Part shown: piece after piece, positions 31,315-40,479 of the stretch | How positions within the stretch are numbered: the first letter of the stretch is position 1 | How the letters are laid out: each line of letters starts with the position of its first letter | Source of the DNA: Symsagittifera roscoffensis | Lineage: Eukaryota; Xenacoelomorpha; Acoela; Convolutidae | Reading direction: 5' to 3' | Assembly (NCBI RefSeq): GCF_963678635.1 | Contig: NC_087063.1 | Location: forward strand, 28,145,649-28,209,648 | Length of the DNA: 64,000 nt | Program-made: the position numbers and the translations under genes | The notes under the pieces: generated by a model | What the model was told of the DNA's origin: nothing | The model's input: the letters and a program-made list of their open reading frames with translations, nothing else | Database searches by the model: none

Positions 31315-34300
31315 ATTCTTTCAATGGCTTTAGGTATCCTCAGAACCTTGCAGGTGGTTCTGAAAAGATCCAATTCATGACTCATCTTCGCGTTGATCAA
31401 CTGCTCAGGAGTCGGCACGGCCGTCTCCTGCTGACTTGTGTCCGCGTTAGCCTCCAACCATCTCACTGCTAGCATGGCGCTAACCACCACGATTGACACT
31501 TGTTGATTCTGATCGGGCAACCCCGTGGAGTACAATTCCTCCACGTCCCATACTAGGATCAGATTCCCGCGTTTGGGGTACCACAACGTCTGCGCCAAGC
31601 AGTGGCAAGGATACTCCCCATGGGTTCTCACTATGTTCCTTCGGGTCCGATACCCTGAGGCTCCCAGCAACGGTTCCACTTCCATCAGAATTCTATGTAA
31701 ATTGTCTTTCTCTTCTATGGTAGGGAATTCAGTGGGTAACGCTTCACTCGCTTTCTGTTTCTGGAACTCACTCACGTTACCTTCGTTCAGTCTCATGAAC
31801 TCTTCACCCACAACATCTTGCAACTCGCCTTCAGATCTTTTCGGGACTGCCCGAAAGATCTTTGCCAACAAGTCATATGACCTTTCTGACATTCTGGCCA
31901 ACCTCACGCACTTTGGCACAGAGAAAAGTTGGTCAACCAACACTTGTTGCGTCCTCGCATCCATTACCACCATGTGCGTAGGATACTTGCTATTACAATA
32001 TGGCGCTGAGCTTGAACCCACCATATATTTTGAACCAGTAGGTCTGTGATAGGCTTCACTGTCCTTCAGATTCATTTCATTTTCTAGAGCTTCTCGCCAG
32101 CCTCCAATTTTCTGCTCGGTCTGTAATGCTCCAGGGAATATCTCCACGCTGAGGGACGTCACTAGCTCATGGGCACGCTCCAGGCGCTCGAGCGATTCTA
32201 TCGAACTCGTCATGCTACAAAATCCCAAGGCTGTGATCGGGTTTACGTCCGTCACCCAATGGCAGTCTGCAACCAACTCCATGGCACTCTTATCTGACAT
32301 GCTCAATCTTCCGTACAATCGTGCCAGTTGTCGATGCTGCTCGCTCAGCGTGATCAGGCAGTGTCCCAGGTTACAAACATGTCCTTCCATCCCACTGTGT
32401 TGAGCCAAGCATGTGCCCTGCTTCAACCAATTACTCGGTGTACCTTCCTCGGACAGCTCCGTGGACGGGTTGCTCTTCCTCTTCGTCAATCTCATGGCCA
32501 GCAGGTGATGTATCATGGCCAGATCATGTAAACTCGCATCATCATCCCGGTCTAACATGATATCCGCGGTCATGTCCCAGATTAAGCCTGCGTTAGGATG
32601 GGGACACCAGGAAGGCTTCATGAGTTCCCACATCACTACTAGACTGGTTTTCAAGGGACCGTCCCAAGAACCACAATCAAAACTCACTTGCCCTTTTAGC
32701 TCGGGAATCGAGGGTTCGACCACTCGTTCTTCCAAAATAATTCCCAGCTTGGGTTCTTCCACCATCAGCATTCCGATTTCCTTAATTCGTTCAACCCAGA
32801 AGTTGAGCACTGTGACTTGCTCATAGTCGAAGTACGCTTCCCTGGCTTCTTCGTTCACGAAGGGATTATACGCCATCCCCGGTATGCCAGACACATATTG
32901 GAACGACTTCAGTTTCCCTAGTGTTGCAAACTCTTTTTGTCCTCTGACCGCTTCAATCAACTCTCGGCTCACTTTCAATTCTTTGTTGGAGTATCTTCTC
33001 ACTTCTTCCAACTTGCGATAGCTTTCCATATCATTCGACTCCTTGCTTGGTACGGTCAATGGCATGTCCTGATATAGCTCTAGGAGTGCCCTAAGGAAGT
33101 TCCTTTCACAATCAACTCCCTTTTGCCGAATGATCTTTATACATTCTCCCAACACAGGAGTGGGGATACGATCCACCACGAACCTGACAAAGCAAAGGGC
33201 ATCCTTACGCTTAGCCCAAGCTATCGCTGAATCGTCTTTCGAAATCAATGCTCGTAGATCTTCCAACAATTCTAGCTCTTGTTCTCGTGATCTCGAATCA
33301 TTACTGGCTTCATACTCCGCCTTTTTGATGCCCATCAGGCACCAAGCCAACCGTACTTGCAGATCAGTTCTCACGCAAGGATGAGCCAGGTATGCTGCTA
33401 CCTTCGCAGGTGCATTCATTGTCTCATCGAAGTATTTCTGGAGGGCCGCCCTCCAAGAAATCTCTAGCAGTTTTTCCAATCCAATTTCATTCGCTTCTGA
33501 TGACATCACTGTGCCATACTCTCTTCGATTGAAGTTAGAGTTCTCCGTAAGCCCTTTCAGATATTCTTGCATGGCTCGCTTCTCGCTCCAAGCCATCAGG
33601 TGCCCTCTCGCGGAGTTCCTCGCTTTCAACATCTCCACATAACCCCCTGCCGGATCTACCATGTGGACCGATTCCGGCACAGTTATTCGAATGTACTCGA
33701 CCACGTCGAGTTGTCCTTCCAGTTTCAACTTGGCCATGTTGATTCGCGAGGGCCTATAATCTTCAAGTCCTCCAGATCCACATTGACTGATGATTTCCAT
33801 TTCTAACTTAGTGTTCGCCAGGGTTCGCGCCGTCTTCTTCGATCTAGTGGCGGTTACGGTCAGACCTGCCAAGAGCATAGGGGGTATCAGATTCTCTTTT
33901 TCTCCCCCTGTCAGCGTTGCGCTATCTCCTTGCCCGCTCTCGCCTGAACGACCTGCGCTCGTTAAAGAGGTCACCACTGCGCTGGCTCTCGACTTCACAA
34001 CTCTCGTGTTCATGGCTCGACTTCCTGTTTTCCCTTTTAGTCGCTTCAGCCCTTTCCTGGCTCGTCTGACAGGTAATTTCTTTGCAACATGCTGATCATC
34101 GGCACTGTCTTCTGTTACTGACTCGGTCAGAACATCCGACTCCATGGAGCTCACTATTTTCTCCAGGACCTCACGCATGATGGGTTGGTTCAATCCCACC
34201 TTCATTATGGACTGCGTCCCATATCGCCTTATCACGTCCCATGATTTCTCCATGAAGTTCACTCGGCTCCAGATTGCTCCTGTCTTGCCTTCCAGCTCCA

Positions 34301-36815
34301 TTTGATATTTTTCCCATTCCTCTTCTGGTAACGTGCTGAGAAACGATATCTTCATCGACTCTTCGATTTTCCTCCTCCTCGGTGATTCATGAAGCAGTTT
34401 CTGCGGATCCCTGCTTCGGCACTCTCTAGCCTGGCTTATTGGGTCTATCGGAGATAGATCGGCCGACGCCTCCTTTGCAGGAGACATGAAGGACGATGGT
34501 GCCATCAACAATAAACTCCCATCGACTTCCCCATCGTCGTCTTCACTGAACCGGTATTCTAGCAAGTCCCTTTCCAACGCTCCTAGATCGGTCTCTCCCG
34601 GTTTCTCCGTCTTACTTCCGGTCCCGTCATCGTTATCGTCCTGATCCATCAATTCATCGTCGTCCGTGTCAGGTCTCGGCTCAGGTCCCGAGGGTCCTTG
34701 TCGTGCGTTCACGCCCGAATCCGGCCGAGCCGGTACGGCCATGTCTCCTGCGTGATAAAACAATTCATCATCGACCAGGAATTCTACCAACTCCTCGCCA
34801 TGCGGGGCCAGGTCTTCTATCGTTATATATGAGCCTCCTCTGCTCTCTCTTGATACCCCCAGCATCACTACTTTCGCTTCTCCTGACCACTTCAGTCTCG
34901 ATAAGTCATCCGCGGAAGAATACACTTCGTTCCACGTTTCAGCCGAGACCTCTGGTCTCCTGGAGGGCAGTGCCTTGATCTTTTTCCTGCTCCAGGCATC
35001 GGGGAATGAGAAGTCAAACGTATGCGCGGCGGCAGCGTTCCAGCTGATGAAGCGCGGCTCCATCCCTCCACTCCACTTCGACATTCTCTTCTCTGCGTCA
35101 CGAGCTGCTCCGATACGAGGGGCAATGATGGGAGATGTGACTCCCAACAACATCCTCCTTATCGGTGGATATCGAGGGCATTGGTCCGGCAGCGGCCTGG
35201 ACCCAGGAAGCCATGTTTGTTGATTCTCTTTCGCGTGGGCATAGGCTCCTGGCAATTGAGGTACTCCCACAGCCTCTCCCGTATCTTTCACCACTGGTCT
35301 CAAATTCCAAAGTTTTGGGTTAAACTGGATGTGGGACAGATCCTCACGGCCCATTCGGCATTTGAAGTGGTTGTTGAAGTCCATCAACACCCAGCCTGGC
35401 TCTGCTATTCTTCCGAACATCCTATCGTCGCTAGCCAGCTTTCTCAGTTCACTCTGCTCTACCCAATTCAGCACGGAACAATCCACTACTGAGACCAGGT
35501 TGACGTATAACACTGAATTCCTGTACGCTTTAACTTGCACATCCGGGAACGCAAAAGACATCACCGGTCCATACACCACTGTGACGAATTCCCTCAGTCC
35601 GTGGACCAGAGCCAACGGATCAATCCGCATCATGACAGCCAAGTCCGTTTGTAAGGGCATGCCACAATACTGCTTGCATTCGCCTGCGTTCGTCGCCACC
35701 TTGTCTTCTCCCATGACGCTTCTGTTCTGTTGCAAGAGGTATTGAAGCAGGAGAGTCCTCCAGTCTTTCATCTTCTTGAGCGAGGCGGTTTCCAACTGTG
35801 CATTGAACTCACGACTGGGTCCCTGTAGTTGTTCAGGGTAACGCAACAGCACAAGCAAGTCTCCCAGTCGACCGTAGGTCATGGCAATCAGAGTCAGGAG
35901 TCCATCCAATCTCAAATCTGCCAATGCTTGGGTAAAGAGGTTTGCCGGTCCTTTCACAAAGTTTTCATGACCAAATGTCACGTATAAGGCTAGCACCAGG
36001 CCAATCGACAACTTCCTGATGTCTTTGACGAAACTCGCGATCAGGTTCCTAGATGCCTTCGGATAGCATGTCGATAGGAAAGATGGCGTCCATCCCACTC
36101 CCATTCCACCCAAGATAGCATCTGATCGTTCATACTGTGCCTTCGTGGTTAGCACGTCAGCTTGGAACTTGTCCAGCGACATCGTGTTTACGTCTTGCAT
36201 CAGTTTCAACATCTTGCCCCCAGCCAACTCCCGGGCATTAAGTAGATTCTTCAGATACACGTGTATTTCTTCAATTATTGCCGGCGCATGCTCAAACGCG
36301 TCCTCACCCAAGGTGCACAGCCTCGGTGACAGATACAACCATATGTTGTTGTGCGGCTTCGTACGCAAAGCCATTGCCATGAGGTCCTCCTCCGCTGACG
36401 TCATGTTCTTTCTGATCATCCTTCCCTGCTCATTCTCTGCATGATCCATCCGTCTGAACCAGAGATCATCAGCCACCTGCTGTACTAACAGATGATCGTC
36501 ATCTACCCCTGGTCTTAACTTCAGTAATCTGGCGAAATTGGACAGCTCCAACCCCAGAACTTCATCTAGCACCAACCGAGTTGTGCTACAATCTCTGAGC
36601 CCCTTTATGGCATTCGAAATGTCAGCCCAAACGGCGGGAAGCTCAGATAGGGACGGATAGTAATTGTCCGGGTCCACTACTCTGTTCGGGGCAGGAATTA
36701 TCACGTTAAATATCCCCTCTGCTATCGTTGTGACCATTGTGTACACAAATTGAAGGGGTTCTGGCAACGCAGCGTAGCCTGGTGACAATACAAAGACCAC
36801 CTTCACCACATTCAT
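31203..36815 (-). CDS. Element A giant protein, 1,870 codons, unknown family
   Basis: A very long frame with no RT, protease, helicase or polymerase motif that I can see. The first ~40 residues (VVFVLSPGYAALPE) continue a second SGNH-like fold begun at the end of the preceding frame, with which it is in phase and separated only by one TGA. It is mostly helical-looking. Residues ~700-800 are acidic and disordered (DDDELMDQDDNDDGTG). There is a short basic block before residue 1000 (VRRARKGLKRLKGK) and a Cys/His cluster late in the protein (GTCLAQHSGMEGHVC...C). Element B carries the same protein at perhaps half identity by eye, with blocks such as LRLDGLLTLIA kept, so it is under selection. 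Role unknown; particle, entry or chromatin functions are all possible. Confidence 0.75.
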   Translation of the reverse strand: MNVVKVVFVLSPGYAALPEPLQFVYTMVTTIAEGIFNVIIPAPNRVVDPDNYYPSLSELPAVWADISNAIKGLRDCSTTRLVLDEVLGLELSNFARLLKLRPGVDDDHLLVQQVADDLWFRRMDHAENEQGRMIRKNMTSAEEDLMAMALRTKPHNNIWLYLSPRLCTLGEDAFEHAPAIIEEIHVYLKNLLNARELAGGKMLKLMQDVNTMSLDKFQADVLTTKAQYERSDAILGGMGVGWTPSFLSTCYPKASRNLIASFVKDIRKLSIGLVLALYVTFGHENFVKGPANLFTQALADLRLDGLLTLIAMTYGRLGDLLVLLRYPEQLQGPSREFNAQLETASLKKMKDWRTLLLQYLLQQNRSVMGEDKVATNAGECKQYCGMPLQTDLAVMMRIDPLALVHGLREFVTVVYGPVMSFAFPDVQVKAYRNSVLYVNLVSVVDCSVLNWVEQSELRKLASDDRMFGRIAEPGWVLMDFNNHFKCRMGREDLSHIQFNPKLWNLRPVVKDTGEAVGVPQLPGAYAHAKENQQTWLPGSRPLPDQCPRYPPIRRMLLGVTSPIIAPRIGAARDAEKRMSKWSGGMEPRFISWNAAAAHTFDFSFPDAWSRKKIKALPSRRPEVSAETWNEVYSSADDLSRLKWSGEAKVVMLGVSRESRGGSYITIEDLAPHGEELVEFLVDDELFYHAGDMAVPARPDSGVNARQGPSGPEPRPDTDDDELMDQDDNDDGTGSKTEKPGETDLGALERDLLEYRFSEDDDGEVDGSLLLMAPSSFMSPAKEASADLSPIDPISQARECRSRDPQKLLHESPRRRKIEESMKISFLSTLPEEEWEKYQMELEGKTGAIWSRVNFMEKSWDVIRRYGTQSIMKVGLNQPIMREVLEKIVSSMESDVLTESVTEDSADDQHVAKKLPVRRARKGLKRLKGKTGSRAMNTRVVKSRASAVVTSLTSAGRSGESGQGDSATLTGGEKENLIPPMLLAGLTVTATRSKKTARTLANTKLEMEIISQCGSGGLEDYRPSRINMAKLKLEGQLDVVEYIRITVPESVHMVDPAGGYVEMLKARNSARGHLMAWSEKRAMQEYLKGLTENSNFNRREYGTVMSSEANEIGLEKLLEISWRAALQKYFDETMNAPAKVAAYLAHPCVRTDLQVRLAWCLMGIKKAEYEASNDSRSREQELELLEDLRALISKDDSAIAWAKRKDALCFVRFVVDRIPTPVLGECIKIIRQKGVDCERNFLRALLELYQDMPLTVPSKESNDMESYRKLEEVRRYSNKELKVSRELIEAVRGQKEFATLGKLKSFQYVSGIPGMAYNPFVNEEAREAYFDYEQVTVLNFWVERIKEIGMLMVEEPKLGIILEERVVEPSIPELKGQVSFDCGSWDGPLKTSLVVMWELMKPSWCPHPNAGLIWDMTADIMLDRDDDASLHDLAMIHHLLAMRLTKRKSNPSTELSEEGTPSNWLKQGTCLAQHSGMEGHVCNLGHCLITLSEQHRQLARLYGRLSMSDKSAMELVADCHWVTDVNPITALGFCSMTSSIESLERLERAHELVTSLSVEIFPGALQTEQKIGGWREALENEMNLKDSEAYHRPTGSKYMVGSSSAPYCNSKYPTHMVVMDARTQQVLVDQLFSVPKCVRLARMSERSYDLLAKIFRAVPKRSEGELQDVVGEEFMRLNEGNVSEFQKQKASEALPTEFPTIEEKDNLHRILMEVEPLLGASGYRTRRNIVRTHGEYPCHCLAQTLWYPKRGNLILVWDVEELYSTGLPDQNQQVSIVVVSAMLAVRWLEANADTSQQETAVPTPEQLINAKMSHELDLFRTTCKVLRIPKAIERIWSRQRLMPWFRAVMTTDKSLRCDAVVGTRKPIDLSS

Positions 36816-36827
36816 GGTGAAGCGTTG

Positions 36828-39734
36828 TCATGCTGCTGCCTCTACCTCGGCCATCGCCGAGAGCAGTGTCATTATCGCCTCCCCTATAACCTCGTTACTC
36901 GGGATCGACCCATCCGTCAGACGTGACAATAAGCCTCTGCTTTGTAAATGATCATTTGAGCCTGCAACCACTATCACCTGCGGCTCCATGCTGACCACCC
37001 TTCGTACACTTATCATCATGCCTATCGCCTGTCCCCAGTCCAGTTTAGGCGCTGTCAAGAAGATCACATCGGGCCAAAAGAGAGAACGGGGCGTGTAGAG
37101 ATAATCGGAGCCGGCCACAATCAGATATTTTGCAGCCTTCATGTCCAAGGGATCATAAGCTGCAAAAAGGCCATCGCCTACTGGGGCCTTCAGGTTCCCA
37201 TATATCTTATCGTCTCCAACCACTGTTGTAGTTCGGGGGTAGTCCCTCGAATACTCGCCAGGCGTCTGACCGGGTGGTTTAGCAAATTGTCTGTACATCT
37301 TGTGATGCTTGTTGTTGGGCTTGTTCTCCGTCTGGAGTTTGCCCTTGCGAGCAGGTGGTGTCCTTTCCCGGGTCCTATCTCGAACGTCGGTGAGTGACCG
37401 GGTGTTTAGAGGTCCAAAGGTATTGTCAAGAGGTAATCCATCCAGGTCTACATGTCGGAGTGAGGTCGAGGAGCTGAATTTCTCCTGCTCTGCTAGCAGC
37501 CAATCCACGCCCGGTATCCGATAAAGTCGCGACACTGTGGGATTTTCTCCGCCAGTCATTCTCATTGCATCCTCCCGACACGTCAAGGTATTCATGTTCA
37601 ACTTCGCCGACATGTCCGTCTTATACTGACCCCAATGACTAGGATCTGATCTATTCCAAAGCAGCCTGCTGCCTGATTCGATTCCCTCCGCTGGCACGGT
37701 ACTTGCAGACGGTCCTGCTGTCGAAGCAGGATTTGTCGTGGCAGGCGAATCGTTCCTCCTAGACGCGGTCTGGGAGTTATTCCTGTTGTTCTGTTCCACC
37801 GATCTGCCGAGTCGGCTTCCAATCGATTGCGGCCTGGGAGGAGGAGCAGTCCCTAGCCTGTCTCTCACGTTTGAGCTCGGAGCGACGGTTACGGCTCCAA
37901 CTGTCTCCGTTGCCAAGGGCCCTAGACGGTTGGCGAGGGATTCGGGCACGGTTGCCCTTATTCTACTCCCTCCGGTCGAATTGGTCCGAGCCAAAGAACC
38001 GGTCGCCCTCGACTCTTGCTCCGCTTCCCTCAATTGTGTCTGAAACACATCGTTAATCCAATGCCTCCCTCGTTGGGTATTGAAGTGCACTCCATCTTTA
38101 GTGAGCGCGATGTGGTCAGTCATGCGCAGCACATTTTCGAGATATTGGAGTCGCAACTCGCCAGGGTTGTTTCTCACCAGACTGCGGGTCATTTCATTCC
38201 ACCGCGTCATGTTGCCATTCATAAAATCTGCAGCTATGGTGCCCACCAAAGGATTTGGTGGTATCGTGCACAGGATCACGAGCTTGGGTCTGCACTTTTC
38301 TTTCAATTCGTTCAAGAGACACACCAATAGAGGTTCCCACTTGTTCTCCGGAGTCACGGGGGCTCTCGAGACTTCATTGGTCCCCAGCATTATTATTAAC
38401 GTATCCAGATGATCCTCGCTCTGGAACTCCATCATTTTGATGACTTGAGCCACTGAGGCTCCTCCAAAGGACAGAATGGTAGTCTGACCATTGACGAAGA
38501 TCTCATTCAGATCTCTCACCAAACTGTCTCCAATGATCAAATGGCGACTCCCTGGGGGAATTACTTGGTCGTTCGTGGTGGGGTTCCAGCTCATGTCATT
38601 CAGGCAGGCTCGAGGATGCTCGGCTGGCACTTGCGTGAACTGATGACGTGCCATCAGATTCTTCCTGATGTCTACCACGCGAGACTTCTCAAAGACTCCA
38701 CCAGGCGCAGAACACGCTATCGTGCGGGTTGCTCGCTCCGAGCTATTTGATGAATGATCACGACGCTGGGAAGGAACGATCCTAGCCAGTGTCCGCTCAG
38801 TGCCTCTGTTGATCTCATCCATTGCGACTCTGGCCACTTGGTTAAATGATTCCTGGAATTGAGGAGCTAGATAGGTGTCAGAAGGGTCTGGTATCGTGAA
38901 CCTCTGACTCGAAGCAGACGGTCGTGTCTGCTGAGGAGCCTCGGGCCTCCTTGATGCACGCAAATCCAGAACCTCAGGTCCTCTCGATGCGCACAGCTCC
39001 TGCGCTGTTGTCCTGGGGCGTGTGTCGTTGGATCCCTCCGAGGATCTCATGCTCGCCAGGATTTCCGGTGACACTTGGCTCACCTTCGCCATATATAGCT
39101 CCTTCAGGTGCTTTATTTCATCCTCCTTGTAGGCCACCTGCAGATCTTCAAACTTCTTTTTCCATTCGTCTCTCTCTCGAGCTATCGCCCTGTACTCCTG
39201 AAGTTTGGCACACAGCTCACTCTGATCTCTCTCCTTCTTCTCCAGTGTCTCAATCGTCTCCGACGTCTGGATCTCTATCTCGCTCACTCTCACTCTCTTC
39301 AGGGGAGGAGCAGCTGTTGGAGAGTCGACAGAGTGTGACGGGCCTGGCCCATCACGTTGTCTCTTCGCTCCAATGAGTGGCTGCGCAGGTTGGACGGGTA
39401 AGGGCATCTCACCTAGCCGGTGGTCCCTTTGTTCACCTAGTCCTGGCTCACGAGCCAGGTCGTGGCCAGACATTTCTCCACGCCTCCATCTCATCAATCG
39501 GTTTCGGCCTCTCTCGGCGGTCCCGGACTCACCGAAGGCCAACATCAACACGACTTCTGTAGGGCGATTCCCTCGACCCTCTCTTCCTAGTGCATTGAGG
39601 AGTGCGACCACAAACATCGCCAACCCCGGGTCTTCTCGTGTGAAATCACAATCGATCAGCCGCTGATAGATCTCGTCTAGAGTCGCTCCTAGACTCGCTG
39701 AGAGGAATTCCATGAGTTCGTTCGTGTCACCCAT
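36828..39734 (-). CDS. Element A SGNH (GDSL) hydrolase frame, 968 codons
   Basis: Residues 1-90 are a helical N-terminus; ~120-150 contain two basic clusters that look like nuclear signals (AKRQRD, PLKRVRV); ~155-215 form a coiled coil. A SGNH hydrolase domain follows at about 395-575 with all hallmark blocks: GDS (Ser 404), FGGAS (Gly ~424), GTN (Asn 453) and DGVH (Asp 547, His 550). A second, degenerate copy of the fold seems to start at ~865 (AGSD, then VVAGSNDHL). It runs over the TGA at 36828 into the next frame. Esterase domains of this family are known in some CR1 elements and rotifer LTR elements. The frame lies downstream of pol, in the env position, behind a conserved 3' splice-site-like sequence. 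Confidence 0.85.
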   Translation of the reverse strand: MGDTNELMEFLSASLGATLDEIYQRLIDCDFTREDPGLAMFVVALLNALGREGRGNRPTEVVLMLAFGESGTAERGRNRLMRWRRGEMSGHDLAREPGLGEQRDHRLGEMPLPVQPAQPLIGAKRQRDGPGPSHSVDSPTAAPPLKRVRVSEIEIQTSETIETLEKKERDQSELCAKLQEYRAIARERDEWKKKFEDLQVAYKEDEIKHLKELYMAKVSQVSPEILASMRSSEGSNDTRPRTTAQELCASRGPEVLDLRASRRPEAPQQTRPSASSQRFTIPDPSDTYLAPQFQESFNQVARVAMDEINRGTERTLARIVPSQRRDHSSNSSERATRTIACSAPGGVFEKSRVVDIRKNLMARHQFTQVPAEHPRACLNDMSWNPTTNDQVIPPGSRHLIIGDSLVRDLNEIFVNGQTTILSFGGASVAQVIKMMEFQSEDHLDTLIIMLGTNEVSRAPVTPENKWEPLLVCLLNELKEKCRPKLVILCTIPPNPLVGTIAADFMNGNMTRWNEMTRSLVRNNPGELRLQYLENVLRMTDHIALTKDGVHFNTQRGRHWINDVFQTQLREAEQESRATGSLARTNSTGGSRIRATVPESLANRLGPLATETVGAVTVAPSSNVRDRLGTAPPPRPQSIGSRLGRSVEQNNRNNSQTASRRNDSPATTNPASTAGPSASTVPAEGIESGSRLLWNRSDPSHWGQYKTDMSAKLNMNTLTCREDAMRMTGGENPTVSRLYRIPGVDWLLAEQEKFSSSTSLRHVDLDGLPLDNTFGPLNTRSLTDVRDRTRERTPPARKGKLQTENKPNNKHHKMYRQFAKPPGQTPGEYSRDYPRTTTVVGDDKIYGNLKAPVGDGLFAAYDPLDMKAAKYLIVAGSDYLYTPRSLFWPDVIFLTAPKLDWGQAIGMMISVRRVVSMEPQVIVVAGSNDHLQSRGLLSRLTDGSIPSNEVIGEAIMTLLSAMAEVEAAA

Positions 39735-40188
39735 TTCTTATCGTGTTGATTCTTGTCGTCGTGTGGATTCTTCTTTTGATTCAATGAATTCAATAAACAA
39801 TTTCTGATCAATCAAGATCTAAAAAACAAGTCGCGATTTAGAACCATCATTTTTGGATACAACATCAATCAATTCTTTAAAACTCTCCATTGAAATTCTT
39901 TTTTCAATTCTGATTTAAAATTTAGCACCAAGGTGGATCGTCCACCTTTGTCTTTGTCAGAGTAGCACGAATGTGCGCTGTCACCTTGATGACCTGGAGT
40001 GCCCCAGGTCTTTTATGACACAAACATAAAACCTATCATAACAATAGCATAACATAGACACATAAACATCACACACCTATACTATCATATAAAAACATAA
40101 TCCCTAATAAAAACTTAATCCTAATCTAAACTTAATCCTAATCTCTGTCAAGTTACCTAATAAAAACCACTTATCGCCGAGCGCAATC
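39735..40188 (-). other. Spacer between pol and SGNH frame, with acceptor and hairpins
   Basis: No gene. On the minus strand CTTGTTTTTTAG ends at 39819, followed by ATCTTGATTGATCA. Element B has CTTCTTTTCTAG then ATCCTGATTGATCA at the same place (63809). Both look like 3' splice sites for a spliced RNA encoding the SGNH frame. Two perfect hairpins lie nearer pol: AAGGTGGA/TCCACCTT at 39930-39948 (3-base loop) and GACCTGG/CCAGGTC at 39991-40010. Confidence 0.6.
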
Positions 40189-40479
40189 CTAGCATATACT
40201 CGGATAGTATTTTTTATGTAAGTAAACTTCTATGTCAGTCTCTGAAAATATCACATGCACAAGAGCGTACAACTCTCTCGGGTGTAGCTTCCCTCTAGTG
40301 GGATCATAAACTGGTAACGAGAGAGAGGTCACACTTCTCTCAACCAGGAAATCCCTGAGTCGAGTCAAGGCCAGTACCAAGCTCTCCGGATTCACGTGTT
40401 GCCTATCAGTAGCTTTCGTAACCAAAAAACACAAATATTTCCCTGGTATCTGTGATGCAACAGGGGGCAACGCTATCAT
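40189..40479 (-). CDS. pol: Element A pol, macrodomain C-terminal half
   Basis: The frame encodes KYLCFLVTKATDRQHVNPES, a helix, SVTSLSLPVYDPTRGKLHP and VIFSETDIEVYLHKKYY. This follows the C-terminal half of the TARG1/OARD1 class of macrodomains: the YLVTK strand, the helix after it, the PRIGCGLD loop and the closing strand. The GCG-Asp loop is replaced by YDPTRGK, so the ADP-ribose site may be altered. It continues the domain begun at the end of the preceding pol frame, and a one-base shift at about 40485-40500 separates the two. Confidence 0.65.
   Translation of the reverse strand: MIALPPVASQIPGKYLCFLVTKATDRQHVNPESLVLALTRLRDFLVERSVTSLSLPVYDPTRGKLHPRELYALVHVIFSETDIEVYLHKKYYPSIC

Noticed and set aside
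31203-36815. Search for an RT, helicase or RNA polymerase domain in the giant frame
   Set aside because: Asp pairs such as those in DRDDDAS are in acidic segments without the flanking motifs of polymerases.
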